DNA of 64,000 nt from Balanoglossus misakiensis (taxonomy: Eukaryota; Hemichordata), in assembly GCA_040954595.2 (NCBI GenBank), contig CM082582.2:7936001-8000000 (forward strand), read 5' to 3'. A program made the position numbers and the translations under genes. The notes beneath the pieces were generated by a model that made no database searches, was not told where the DNA came from, and saw nothing but the letters and a program-made list of their open reading frames with translations. Shown here piece by piece: positions 37,601 through 52,600 of this stretch. How positions within the stretch are numbered: the first letter of the stretch is position 1; every line of letters starts with the position of its first letter.

Positions 37601-40600
37601 GGCACTAGGGGAAAGGTTGTTGGCAACAGCCAAAAATTTCTATTGCTGGTGTGGGTGAATTAATGGCTGTACATGCTGATAGAGCACGACTACAGTAAGT
37701 AAATATTTGTAACTCTACTGTCATGCGCGTACTTTTTATATCAAGTCATTAGAGATCCAAAGTTCTGAAAGTCGGATGTGTGCGTGCGCGCATTCAGGTA
37801 TTCATCGGTACGCCCTTCATTGTGCCTGTTTGTGTGATAATCAGTGAAGAACTTCGATTTACAAACTGTTAAAAAGGTTGAAGGTCTACGCGCAAGGTGT
37901 TGATTGACGATGAAGGACTACACTTTCATCAAGTGTGCCCTCTGTGGTAGCTTCTGATAAATTTTCGAAGAGAAGCGTCATCGCTATCTTTCTCAGTCTG
38001 CCGCCCTCTTGAGCCAGGCAAGAATTTTTCACGTACGCGTTTTACTGCATGAGTCATATTTGATCATGATGTGTCTTCAACTCTTGGCAAGGTAGCTTTA
38101 CTTCTTGTTGTGTTCAACTTGAAGTGGCTAGAAATTCCCACATTGAACATGGTGCTCATTTCTGATACTTAGTATACACTTGTTCTTATATTTTTATGGT
38201 TCCATGTTCATATGCTCTCAATTTTGAGTGTTTATTCAGTAATAGCATTTATTAATCTTCACCATCATTTCATCTTGCTTGTCATTTATAGAATAGGTTA
38301 GCCAACATGAGGTCCCTGGACTTTTTAATTTTTAAAATGGAATACTAACCTAATACACTTGACCAAAGCAGTGAGTGGTACTTTGAGTGAAAGTTAAAGA
38401 GTTTGATTTTTGCAGTAGTTACTATGAGAGCTTTAATACTTGAAATATCTTGCACACTGTATTAAAATCAGAAATCACTCTGGTAATTGTTGAGTGGAGC
38501 TTGGTCAATCATGTCTGGTAATAAATAGTACAATATATGTGACCCATGACACATACTACATGGACTTTTGTTTTGACCTCTTTTCCACATTGTTTTGGTC
38601 CAAACCGATTGTTTTCCGTGGTAAAGTTGGACCTGTAAAGAGGAAAACGGTGGTGAAAGGGTTAAAAATCACGTGATTGAAGTATCTGGCCAAATAGTGA
38701 GCATGATGATAGTGACACTTATATTTCCAAAACAATCACAGCTACTGGCCTTTGGAACATGACAATACAAGAACACTAGCGAGGAAATAGATAACAAATA
38801 AAACTAGAGAGACAGCCACGTATATTACGTGATAATTAAAGCAGACAGTCCAGGAAAACCTATTCTTCAAACACACACCTGGTACCTTAGCTTGCAGGAG
38901 AGTGTCGCACAGACGGATGATGCAGAGGGTACTAATAAACCAATGGCTCTTGAACATTTACCCGGGTAATTATTTCTTCGACTCAATCAATCAGTGCAAA
39001 CATGTTGAACTCTCCGTGAAGAGAAATGGGTCAGTAACTGCTCGACGAACGTACGGAAATTGATTGAAGTGTTACCAGAGGCATCCTGAGTTCCTGAGTG
39101 CACTCGATGCCGAATGAGAAAAATACCTTGTAACAATTACAACAATGGAAATCCCATGAATACCGAATAGAAAGAAGAGTACATTTGAAACTTTTAGTGT
39201 ATTAGGTCGTCACGGTTGCTGCTTGCGTAATTTTGGCAGTTGATGTGATGTTGGTCCTCTTTTCTTTCCAAAGCCAAATGGATGTGTGTCTGTGATTTGA
39301 AGACTCTTGATATGCATGACAGTCTCGTACGTGTACTACAAGAAAATCTAGTCAGTTTAATGCCAAAATACATCACAAACTCAATTGCTCAGCAGATGAT
39401 GGTGACCGTATCCATCAAAGTCCAGAGAATGAATGAACATGTATACATTGAAATAAACACTTATCATTGTAGATTTTTATGGGTATGATTAAGCTATGTA
39501 ACTGAATACAATTTGATATCATGTAGAGTTGGTTTGAAATTATAATGAGGAAAAACGAAAGGTTTTATCAATTGCCTTGAATGGCGCTGTTACAAGTCAC
39601 ACTCTGCTCAACTCCAACATGTGCATATCGATGATGCTGATGATGGTGATAAAAGAAAAGCAAAGCAAAGCTATGGAAATGTCTAGTGAAAGCTATCTCC
39701 ATTAATTTGAGTGTAGGTCATAAAAGATAATGATAAAGAAATCAGAGTAGTCATTCAGAGAGCAAACAGCTGTTTGTTGTTTCATTCAAAAACTCCCATC
39801 CCCAAGGACAAGTTCCTATCACCTTTACTAATCAGAGAAATCCATCATACTTTGAAAGTCCTCTCTCTCTGTTTGCATGGAAGTGATATCTATATATCTC
39901 AAGTTTAAAGGTATTTGCAGTTCAAAATTTGTTGTGATGCTGTGAAAGCTATCTGTCATCGCTGATCCAGAAAAATTCTTTTGTTATTTGAGCGGAGATG
40001 ATATATAGTATACGCACACAGCTTTCGTATCTTCATTCACCTTGCTGTGTCATTAACCGCATAATCTGATTTCGCGAAAAGAATACTTTATATTGACATT
40101 GCAAGATATGTATCCATAGCAGATATAGATAGGAATTATACTAATTTAGCTTCAGTAGTCCCTGAGGGTAGTTTAGTTTCTAAACTAATACAAAGGCATT
40201 GTTAAACTTGATGAGTTTACAACACTGATATGCTGTAAATCGTGGACAGTTTACATACAGGCCAGCTGCTCTGTGACATTGGTTTCTTGCACGGGACAAT
40301 TTGATTAGGGCCGCGTCCATTAACCTAACAGTTCAGATGGTATTAACTGAGCGGGGGCCTTTAAGAAAATCTCGTACAAAATAGACTAATCCATTAATGT
40401 GAATGACAGTAAATCTATATGATTTTAATACGAACCCAGGTATTTATCGATTAATGATTGAGCAATGTTGCACTTTTGTACGTATGTTATGTTTGTGTTT
40501 TGTTCTCATGTCATAATGATGATTAATGAAAAGGGGATGATATTTCAACAAAATCACTGCAAAAGGTGACTGTGGTGATATAGAGATTTATGCTGACTTC

Positions 40601-43600
40601 TTTCAGGGCATTGTCTGAATTTCCTTCCTCTATTTCGTATCGTTTCAACTGATCAGCAAGTTTAATCAGAGCCAGTCACAATCATATAAGCTACTTCAGT
40701 TGGTTGAAATATTAGAAAACTCAAATTTTACATTTTGTTTTAAAATGTTTGTGTCTTAATATTCAGACATGCGTGCGTGTGTGTATTTTTCCATAATGGA
40801 CTCACAAAATGTCTACAGGGTCAGCTTTTGAAACGGCCAGTGAAACCCATGATTAGTATAGCACAGGAAAAAGAACGTTCCCATGTACGTAGAATACAGC
40901 TTGAAAGATTTCATGCAAAATCGCCCACAGGTACTGGGGAAAAAAAACAATATCAGCAAATACATGCAAGGTCGGATTTTGTGTTGAAGTGTGAACATGT
41001 ATTCAGGGTGTTTTGATAAGAACAGTTTTTTTGACTCATAAATTTTCATATCGTACTGTGTACACATGGTTAGTATTTGAAGGCTTTATTTACTCGGTAA
41101 TTAAGATGGATGCAACGTGTTGGTCGTGGTGTGATGGTCTTTGTATCGAAATACACTTTTAATCACAGGATTAATTTTCAGAAATACATCATCCCCTTGA
41201 TTGATGTTGTTCTTCATGGCGGCTTCAAAAGCTGTACGCACGGTCTTCAATGAAAACTGGTATCAGAAATTGGAATGACAGATCTGTGTTGTAGTTTTGA
41301 TAACATCTGATTAACCTGTAGCCGTGCAATTTTGGCAAGAGAAAGTCAGCACTGGTTTTTCCCCCTGCAAATTGCTTAAATATTTATCCATTTCAGCTCT
41401 CTTTTCTGCATATATATTCGTAACGTGCATATTTGATCAAATCTGTTAGATCACTTCAGAGCCAGCAACTTTTACTCTTGAAATGTATGCCTTTGAGAAA
41501 ACACGAAAAGCGTTTCTACTGAGAATGAAGTGTTGATGAGGGGTTTGCAATAATATGCAAAGGTGTGGCTGTTCGCTCGCAAAACAAGTACAGAAGCAAT
41601 CAGTGTCCGTCCTTTGGAAAATGTATGAGACTATTTATAACCACATTTGTAGTGGATCAATTCGCTAAGTGTATAAATTGGGGAAAGAAATTGATTTGAA
41701 GATAAAACGGTGCGGTAATGTATCATTTGAAGCAGTTTAATTGCATCATCGGTGGTTTCAACCCTGTGAAGCCTTGTTAATATGAATCCCACAGCATTAG
41801 CCAGGGACGCCTCAGTGATTTATACCAATGTGACTTTGTGTTGATAAATGTGTTTGTGAATTGCACAGATTAATGGTGAGGACGGGTGCACCTACCGACT
41901 TTCTGTGGACACCGCTGACAGCCAGGCTGGTAAATGGATGCGACGATTACAGAGTCCGACAGAAGAGGAGGAGGCCAACCTTGCAGTGTATCAAGATGGT
42001 AAGGGCCTGTTAACCCTTTCGCCGCCATGGTTTGGTCCAATTCCATTGTTCTCAAGATCAATGAAAGACATCCTTAAAGAGAAATGGGGAGGAACCCTTT
42101 GCTCCCAGTTTCCCTCTTTAGAGGTCCAGCTTTACTATTGAAAACAATGAATTTGGACCAAACCATGGTGATGACAAGGTTTAAGTTAGCTGTGCTGAAC
42201 TTCTTTGTAACTTTTGAGTAAATATAGAACTTTGCAAGTGTGTAAGTGTGACATAGATATCAGAGAAACACATGTCATGTTTACCCCCTTCTCAAGCATA
42301 GGCTGGTCCAAATACGATAACTTAAATGTCAAGGTGGAACTGTACACATGGACTTTGGGGGTGAAGGGGTTGAAAAAGTGATACTTGCTCTTTCCCTACT
42401 TCTCCGAATTTATTTCATGGATTCCAATCAGAGCCCCTCTTCCATTAAAATGAAATCGTGCATATATCGACAAATATCCTGCGATTGAAATTGCAATGGA
42501 ACACTGAGTATATGTTCCAACAGAACTCTAAATCCCCTATAAATGAAACATTAAAACATCTAAAAGAACCGGCCGTGTATAAAATGTCACAGTAATAGCC
42601 TCGACTTACGATAATCTGCTGCTTTTGAGCTGAAAAAAAAAATGAACACACATGCTCGCAATTCAAAAGTTAAAATGTTATCATCAGTGAGATTATGTCA
42701 CCTCTGGAAATTTAACTTTATCTTACAGATAGATTTGTTGAAATCCATAAATATAAAAATGATTGCCTGTATAAAAGTTCGGGGGCAACAGCCTGAGCAA
42801 ACTCTTACGTTATTGGAATAAACTCACCCTTCCATGCCATAAAGCAGAAACATGAGGTTTTATTTGCACATGAAATGCGATGAAGTCACTAACCTTAATA
42901 CATGGACAGCATACTTGAGTCTACTGAACCCTGGATTGGTCCTTTGACAAGTGTTATATCGCCCACACAGTGTGGCAGAAACTGTTTTTAATCCGATGGA
43001 AATATAAAAAATTTATTTTGTTGTGGTGATAACTTCAGTCAAGTAGCATAATCCAGGACCTTTGCAATTCTTCCCCAGATGAGCACTGGCCCATTATATG
43101 AACTGACCTGTGATAGAATTTTACAAGGTTTCAGCCCAACATTTCTAACTTCTGCAGTGCTATACATCAGTACGAATTCAGAGTGTTAGAGAGGGATGTA
43201 CACAGTTGATTTATTTAAAAAGAACTGATTTTCTTTATCTATAATATGTTCATCAAAAGTCGTTAATATAAATTAGAAAGTCTCTTTAACCCTTTGAACT
43301 CTGCATTAAAGAAAACTTCCAAATGACATGACAGGTCACAGAGGATTAGAGATCAAAAGGTTAATAGTAGTTTTATTTGTAAGTTTGAAATCCACAGCTG
43401 TTATCTTCATAGTCATGCATACTGGTATATCAAGTCTCATTAAGTCTAATATTGTAAGGTCATACTTGAATGTGCAAATTCTAAACAAATGGAAGCACAG
43501 TGTCCTTGGCACTATTTTGTCTTGATCATCAGAAAGTGCATCACAAAAGTGGGTTATTAACTCAGCTTACATTTCACATCTTACTGTGTTTCATACTATT

Positions 43601-46600
43601 GAACAAATACGGAAATCAAATAAACCAGCTTAGGATAAATTATCATCCAATCACACGGATATTATTTCCACTTTTCAACTACTTATCACTGAATAAGTCA
43701 CTTCATTCAATACAATATCAATACAAATCCAACCTCAGCTTGACAACAAGCACCAGTAATATTACCACCAGATGGCCTCAGTACGATGACTTTCTTTCAC
43801 TCATGTTTATTTAGCTTTTTCTAATCTTTCAGCTTTTTATGGCGTAGCTGTATTTTGCAAGGCTACTGAAATTGAACACGTACATTTTCTCAAGTGTGAT
43901 TATCCTACAAGTTGAGAAATGAAATTTATTTATAAAGTGCTAATAGACTTTATATGTTTGTGTCAAAGTGATATACCGCTGTATCCATTACTGGGAATGA
44001 GGCACTCGGTTCATGCTCTCCCGAAGTCCCGGAATTTAAAACCTCACCTGGAAAGTCCTTGAAAACCCTGGAAAATGAAATTTACTTCTGGAAAGACCTT
44101 GTGAAATTGATTTAGCAGCCTCACTGTGCTCTTGTAAAATATCGATTAGCATTGAAAACATTCAAGAAATTTACTGTACAGTAACGTCTAGAAAACAGCA
44201 TTTTTGATCAGAAATTTTCTGGATCACCATAAATATAGTCCTGGAGTTTTATGCAATTTTAAATCTTGATCCCTGATGTGCGCATTGTTGCATTTTTAAT
44301 CCCTATATCTGACACTAATCTCTTCACCCTCGAAGAAAACTTCATTTATGATCCAATTTCGTGCCGGCAGCTTTTTGACGGATCATCACCACCGTCTTCA
44401 GTTACAGTGTCACGCCCTCTTGACAGGGTTACCTCATGTGGAAATTCAACATGTTAATGCTTTTTGCCTGATTGATTTGCATTGAGTGCCAATTATCCAG
44501 GGAAAATGTTTTCCGTGATACAAAATCTTTGCTTTGTGAGGATATAGATGATATGTTCATGACGTAAAGTCCCACTGGTGATAGAGTTACTCCAAATGTC
44601 ATTTAACCTCTGAAGGATTGCCTTGGAACTCAAAATTTAAATTGTTGTCATTTTCCTGATCTTTACTTACATTGTAAACCTATGAATATATGCAGTGTAA
44701 ACCTATGAATATACGCAGTGATTTCTCGAAATTCTACATAAGGTTATTTTTTGTCTTAATATTTTCATGGAAAAATAAATCTTTACATCAGCTGTCTACG
44801 TCAGCATATGATAGTTGACATACTTTCAGACAGTTTGACAATGACCGTCAGCAAACTTACACTACATTTTATTGATTCAGGTGGGAAGATATGGTGCCAA
44901 ACACTAAGAGAGATCGCAGAGGCATCCAACATATGTGTAGTCTACATGCCAACAGCAACAAATCGTACTATCCTCTGTGGCCAGAGTGACTCTGAAAAAG
45001 ACAGCAGCTGTCCTGAATATGCCTTCACGCAGGTGTGCGAGCAAAGTCCGTCTCCAACGATCAGAAACAGCGCCAGTCCTGATGCTGCAGCGAAAGGTGA
45101 GTCTTATTCAGAGAGTTTTCTAAAAACGTTGTAAAACCACAGCCTTTTTACGGTAGCTGCTTTATGCATTACCAAAAAAAGGCCTTGGTTGATATAAGAG
45201 ACTTTTGTTGTACATAGCATTCTGGGGGGTATCGTAGAGTTTAAGTGAAAATGATACCGAGCCAATCGGAAAGGGCGTCTGTTGCCATGAAGTAGTAAGC
45301 ATACACTGTAATGTAGACACTTCGTGAAACAAGTAGCGACTGGCTAATTCCAATGATGATATTGCTCATGAATAATTGAAGATTTTGTTCATAAGTACAC
45401 AGTTTCCCATTGAATTCCACCAGAGCTTTTTTTCTCGCATGGCATCAAGGAGCAGACTGAAGTAAAAAGCGCTGACTCGGGAGAAAATAAGGAAGTCGGC
45501 AATTATTTTTCTTTCATGGGTTAGAGAGTGTCTTCCATAGTGTCTTGTCATCTGTGGCATCATTCTGTACTCTGGGCATCAGCTGCAATGCTGACAGCGT
45601 CTCATTCAGACGTTTTTTTCTGTAAATTCTCTTCATTAGCCACTGACAGGGATATTGATTGTTCTCTCTGTTGTGTGGACAGATCAGCGATCAGGATCTG
45701 CTCTGCTTGCTCGTACGTTCGAAAACCATGAATCAAAATCTCAGCGATGAACAGAAATGCTGTACCCAATCCGCTCGCCTTACAGCCTGCCTGTTCACTT
45801 CATTGCCTTCCTGCAGTGTTCAACAAAACAGTGCTCGTTTAGAACGATTTACAGTAAGAACAGAAATCAAGACTCGGGTTTATATCCGTATTTACAATTT
45901 CCGAAAGCTTTTAAGGAAAAGAGAAGGGAGGAAAATAAAATGGAATCGACTAAAAGGACAAAGATGGCTCGGTAATTTCGGCTCAACTATAAAAGTAAAT
46001 GTGCATTACCCATGTCAATAGGACAATTCACTTTCACTCAAGCAGTGTCCTACTGGTTAATTTGAGATTGATATCTGTGATGGTAGTTTCAAAGCTAAAG
46101 TATATCGCTCATTCACAGAATCTTTTTTTTCCAAGTGTTATCATGTGGGATTCTTGAGGTAAATGTATCCCGCCTAACTTGTTAAAAAGAAAAATATGTA
46201 ATTAAAATACAGCAACTTTTCCCTGTAACTCACATGCTACTGCCCATGGCTAGATCACAGCTACAATGATGACACTCAACTCAACTCAGCTACATGTATG
46301 ATATACATGTAAGTACCAAAGAATGGCAATCACATGACTTGTAGGGCAATGGTAGCCTTACGTTTAACACACTGCTTATTCTCTTACGTGTTTGTCAAAA
46401 GGCATCAGCATCTTTGAGACACTTGATAATCTTTAGAGACAAATAACATCGGAGGAAAAAAAAAAATTCCCAGCAGACGGATAAACACCAACTTGCAAAT
46501 CAAGGCTTTCTTTTTATTGGATTCACCAGTACATTGTTATGTGATTATCTTCGGTGGAGGAAATAGCCTTCCAGACAGAGTGGCTGAGTTTAACAGCTCC

Positions 46601-49600
46601 ATCGGCGGCCCTGTCTCCACGTTCAATCAAAGCAAGACAAGTGTCTTCATCGAGTGTTGATTCAGCTGCCGTCGGGCCAATCGCCGGTCGTCTTCCGTAA
46701 TTCCTCCAGATTGGGAGCTAAAGTGGTCAACATGAAGGGAAGAGAGGGTATAGACCCCTGGGTTTCCCCGGGAGATTCCGCATTATCAGTTGAGCTTGAA
46801 TAGCCGCGCTGATTTAATACCAGGCCTTCCGGCTTTTATCTGATGCTCCATGAGTGACACATACACTGGGAAAGAGTAAGACACGGGCGCGCACACTTTT
46901 TTTCCAGGATGCGAAGGACAAGCGAGAGAAAGGACACTTTGTGTGGCGTCGGCATTGACAGACAAATCCTAGACCCCGGGGCCACGTTATTGCAGGCTGT
47001 CACACGACATCAACAGATCACTGTCACTCGCCAAGTAGCAGGGATCGCGTACTCCACTTTTTTAACTTTGTTGCGAAGTTAAAAGAGAAAGATTATCCCA
47101 AAAGTACAATAAAGCCCGGTCTCATTGGGCTAGCTGTTGGCAGTTCTCAATTCCATTGTTTGTTGTAAGCACAGATTCTGCAGTGGCGAGTTATTTTTGT
47201 GACTTTCTTAAGTGTGCGTGTGTCACGTCTAATTGTAAGACACCTCTCACAGAGCCTGATGTGTTGTGATTCGCAGATTGCGGAGAATTCTCTCCACTGC
47301 CCTTTGCATTAAGTCTCCATTCTCTAACACCATTAGTGAATTTTCCATCAGAGCGTGCGCTCAAAGACTTGTCTCCAGGGGTATCTAATATGTTACCAAA
47401 CCAACAATTACTGGTTTCTTGTCTTTATTTCAAACGTGCCCAGGAGCCCAGGAATTTCTTAATAACGCCCAGGGTGTCTTTTGTGCGTAATAGAAACTGA
47501 TATCCTGTGTTTTGTAGGGGCTTATATTAAGAATTAAATCCTTCGAAGTTTTTTCGCTTTTGAGTGACCGAGCAGTGATGAGTTGTTAGGCAACAGTGAT
47601 GATGAAATGAGCACCGGACTCGGTAATGACTTACGGAGAAAAAAAATGTTTTGGTGGAAGCAAGCTATGATTCATGCAGTAATGCATCTTTGCTCAGTTA
47701 GGAAGAAGTGAAGACTGTATTAGACATGTCATCAAACAATGTATGCAAAGCTCGAACCAGAAAAATGTGAAAAAATAAAATAACTCCCTGTGTGTAACGG
47801 AAAACAGAAATGAGAAACGTACAGCATACCTTTATGTACTAGTCTAGTTCACAGGATGAGCCATCAGTACAAAGAATTGAATTAACCTACTTCCCTCTCA
47901 GATGTTTTTTCTATTCCTTTCATGCATTCCCAGGGATAAATTGGAATTCCGGGGGTCCCTCTTTTTTTCTCCTTCCAGCAGAAATTTAGTTAGCTCTTTT
48001 CCCCCAAGAAGCCTGCAGTCATATGATAGCTGCAGCGACATTTCGCTGTCAAATTCCAGTCTAGATGCATTTCTGTTAGTATGTGGTGATTACAGCTGCT
48101 GGGATCATAAAAAGATGCCAAATCTATTCCTCTTGAAGCGTGTTGATGGTCTCATTCTGTTTCTCTACGTTCCAGAGATAAATTAGGTTTTCTGTTCAGG
48201 CAGAAAATGGCATTTTAAGGAGATATACATAATCGTGTGCCAGTTTCACACACTCTTGTTTTCATAAAATATCACTACTGTGATTGTTCTTCATAGACTT
48301 AATGCAGGATTGCAGCCATTTTGAATTTCAAATTTAAGATAATTTGGCTCTATCGTTAAACATTTTGCACAGTGACACCCCCCCCCCCCCAATTTATTTA
48401 AAAAAGAAAGAAAGTTGGGTATGAGCTATTTCACAGTAACTCTATTTAGGGGTTGCACACGGTACATTGAACCAGCTACCATTGTAAAATAAAAAGAGTA
48501 CCCACAGTAGGAATGTAATCTTGTCATGTGATAAGACTAATAGACACTCAGACTACTTGAAGTGTTAACTCTAGTGGGAGAAAGCTCATACTAAAAGAAA
48601 ATCAACACAAGTTTTGAAACTGTATTGAAACCGACCCAACAATCCCGTGAAAGCCATTTGTGTGATCGTTCCAATTGTGCCAATTTGACAATGTAGATAT
48701 CAATCACTCTCTTGTTTAGCTTTTCATTTCGCCGGCCCAGTTTGATTACACCAAATACAGATATTATGTTCCGGGTGTGATCGATAAAGGCAGCTTGGAA
48801 AACTTCAGCTCCTGAAGAAAAGAATGAGTGGCAGGCAACTTTTCATAAGGTGAAGAGGTAGACTTTTTGAATGAAATCTTTGGAAAGTGTACACACAAAT
48901 GCTTTTTCTTCCGAGGGAGGAAAAATAGCCTGGCGATGCACGAGCAGAATATTAAAACCCGAAATCGATTTTATTCAATTTCCTGTTGTTTTTCACAATG
49001 CGCGCTGAAAGGGTAAACACTTCCAGATACGCGGAGTATTGAGCATTGTAACGTAGCTGGCAGATATTTCCACTTTCAACAGACTAGGCCGTCGGTAATT
49101 GGGATATGCACCTCGAATCCAACAAGGCTTATTACAGGTTCTTCCCGGTTCAATTTGGCCTTGTTATTTAAAGCCTCTATGGAGCTTGGAGTCCACCACT
49201 GGGGTATCAGCAAAATGTTCGTTTCAATTGCACCCTGTGCGCGGAGTAAAATGATCAATTTTGTCGATTTAATTCTCCCGGAGAAAGGTCAGTGGACTTG
49301 GGGAAATTCGTTCGACCTTCACCAATCAGATCCAGTGATTATCAATTAAATCACAGACAGATTCAAGGCTCTGATTAGATTTCTCCCGTTGAGATCCGCC
49401 ACGTTCACGGTTGCCTAAATAGTTCCGCTTGTATGCGTGCGCAATCCGTAAGCCCACTCGCCGTATTTCTAAGCTTATATCTTACATAGCTGAGTTCCGC
49501 AAGAAAATTATCCTTGGAAAGTATCTGAGATTTTATCGTAGCCCTCTTGAAAGGACAACAGCTGTTTCTTCTGATGATTCTCAAATAATTTTTTTCTGTG

Positions 49601-52600
49601 TATTAGTAACACTGGTCCCTGCTGCATTTGAAAAACTATGATTTGCGATTAAAATTAAGTTGTCACAAACTTCACAAGCTGCCTGTACCTTAGCTTTCTT
49701 ACCACTTATGTGTGCATATAGAGTTTCACAGAATCATTTAATTTGAACCAAAGAAAATGCCCTCATGGAAAATGCAAGCATCTCACTTCTTGGAAGCAAG
49801 TCCTTGTATTATGCTATGCAAAAAAACAAAACACACACACTCACAAAACCACTACACCACATAAGTTTTTAATTTGCTCTAAGGTTATCATATGCAATAG
49901 AGTATAAATCCAGCAGCCATCATAACAGGCGATTTCGCCTAATCACGTGCATATAATGAAAAATTTATATGAATTACTTTCCATTTTGAGCTGCAATCCA
50001 TTGCTTTAGTGTCCCTCTGGAGTGAAGTCATTACGAAGGTGTCATTTGCACGGTATTGTAAAGATTGCTTGATGTCAAAACTAATAAATTTGTAGTCATT
50101 TATTCCATTATTTTGAACATTAATGCCCATTTCATCAAAATATAAACCCGTGATGAGACATAATGAATTTTCATTGTGCAGTCTCTTAGGAATTCATGGC
50201 TTTCTTGTCTCAATTAGGTGCCTTTGCCCCAATACGCAAATTTCTGCTGAAAAATCAGGCGTCTGAAATCTCCTGTGACAGATTCCATGTTTGCCAGGGA
50301 TTACTTAAAAACCATTAGTTGGTAAATCATTTAGTTTACTGAATAGAGATGTGTTCTCGTTGCATGTAATTGAAAGAGGGTTTCCTTGACTAGTGGAGTT
50401 TTTACGTCACTTCACTTGTAGCAGCGAGTCCCAAAGAGAGAACGTCAGAAGTTTACAGTGCGCAACTCAAAAAGGGAATTAAGTAGTCCTTTTAATATGG
50501 GCACTTTAAGGAATTCCTTAGTTAATACAACCGGAAAAATTAATTAACAGCTGTTGCCATGGTGTTTTTTCTGTTGAAAGATCCAAAATCTGACTTGATA
50601 TAATATGGTTGAAGATTACTGTACTTTTCAGCTACTTGTACATGTATTTCTCATTATCAGATTTTTTGTTTGTTTTTATTTGCAACTGAACCAAAGTATT
50701 TTTCCAAACATCGCCCTCTATGGGCAATCGATCGCTCAAGTATGGCATCAACATCACAGCTTAATCGTTACTTATGGCAGAGACAAGTTCCACTAATTTT
50801 GTGCAGGATGTTTACAGTAAATTACACGTATGCAACCAATCCCAATTTTAAAATTAAATGCTGCCCTCTATGGTCATATTGGGCACAGCCGTAGCATATA
50901 TTTCAGCAACACCATGGTAACCCATGGAATAATTGTACACAAGTTTATCTAAATGTCCATGCTGCAGAGTTTGTATAATTTAGTTTGATTACAAAATGGT
51001 AATATTTTTATATCAGTGTCAGAGCAACCTTGATATTCTGGGTTCCACTCCTGATACGAACCTCGTTTCTCAGAATCCCCTGTATTTAAAGTGAATCAGT
51101 GCATTTGAATATGTATAAGCTTAAATCAAATTATCTTCGATATCCGGAGGGGTAATGTAAATTCGCGGCCACTACTTTCATAGAAACTCAATTATGGAGG
51201 TTGCTTTGCCCCATCTATGTCACCGCGGCGCTACCCATCGCGACTTAATAAGCTTAGCGTGTGCAAACAATATCTGAGCCCAGCAGCCAGATTGTTGTTG
51301 ACGTTGTGTGTTATTAAATGTCTTTCTCATTCCACGTGTGGTAGTATTCGTCTGATAGCAGTCAAACATAATAGGAAGTACAAGATGATTGAAGTCGGCG
51401 GTTGGGGGATTTATTTATCATGCGCGTTCACGATGATCTAGGACAGTCGGGGGGACAGTGGCGCCCGCCAACGCTGGCATCTGTCGTATTGTCCGTCTCG
51501 CGTCACGCAACTTGCCAGGAATACAAATCACGATTCTGACTTTGGGTTTTGACATACAACCTTGCGGAGGAGAAAAAGAGTGTGTTCCTCAATAAAAGTA
51601 TGATTGGATTTGCTGTTTTAATTCTGCTCGGAAGCATTCATCGCGAAATTCATTATGCGTTTGTCTATGCGTTTTTTGTGTTTTTATGCCGCGAATTTCA
51701 GTGGCGGTGATTAGAGTTCTTTTGCAGTTCCACAAACTGTCATAAGACTGCACTTCATGTTGTATTCACCATCCTGTAAGACCTACAAAATGATTATAAG
51801 CTTATGGGCCTTTGTGTGAGGATTCAACAAAAACTAGATCCGGCATTTGTTGGCGGTGACCTTTAAGTTTCCATGGCAACAGCTGATGAGATTATAGAGG
51901 AGTATTCAGGAGGTGACAGGTTTTCGAAACAGTGGACACCTCAAAAAAATGAAAGCCTGGAACGTGTTGGACTTCTTTCAGTTGTTACCTGTAAGGCACA
52001 ATTGGAAAAATAATAGCGTATTTCTGCATTACAGTCTAGTTACGTACTCATAGAGGAAATGGCGTAACTTCACACTGCGCTTGCACTAGCATTGGCTGCC
52101 AAGTCGTACAAAGATCTCTACTTTTTATATGCATTCTATCCGCCCAATCTGTTCACCAATTTTAGCAACACCTCTCTATCAGCTGATTGGTCGCTTGCTA
52201 CACAAAAGACCGGTTGTTTATGTTTGACAGATGTTTATAATTATACAGTATTGTTGAACAGTACATGCATCTTTAAGATGTAGAGAGAAAGAAAACGGTT
52301 TAACAATAGTTGTTGATTTAAGGGAGTTGTGTGGACTCTGAAAGACCATACTGTGTGTTGATTACTGTGCTTCTGTAGGTGCGGGTAGCAGAAAGGGTAA
52401 TGTGTGAGACAGAGACAATATGTTGACAGTTATTGCCAAGGCGATTGACAACTCAATGTCAGCCGTCTATACAGTTATCATCAAAAGCGTCAGAGCAGAT
52501 TAGTGTGGTGGTAAATTTATTGAATGGAATGTTCAGTGTGTGTGTATATGGACATCCGTTGTATATTCTGCTTCTAGTCAAAGGATATTCATTTGATTGA

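Larger units (their letters stand above)
41999..44880 (+). other. FOG intron 3 (2.9 kb)
   Basis: Contains two inverted-repeat element copies near its 5' end (42010, 42291), a tandem 23-bp repeat (44673) and a CTGGAAAG repeat (44048). The segment 43541-43810 is strikingly poor in G on the plus strand. Confidence 0.6.

Noticed and set aside
43289-43364. Possible further MITE copy (AACCCTTTGAAC to AAAAGGTTAA)
   Set aside because: The ends resemble the family but the interior shares no recognisable block.
52092-52283. 63-codon plus-strand frame with protein-like look
   Set aside because: No homology recognised, no splice borders in a compatible phase.
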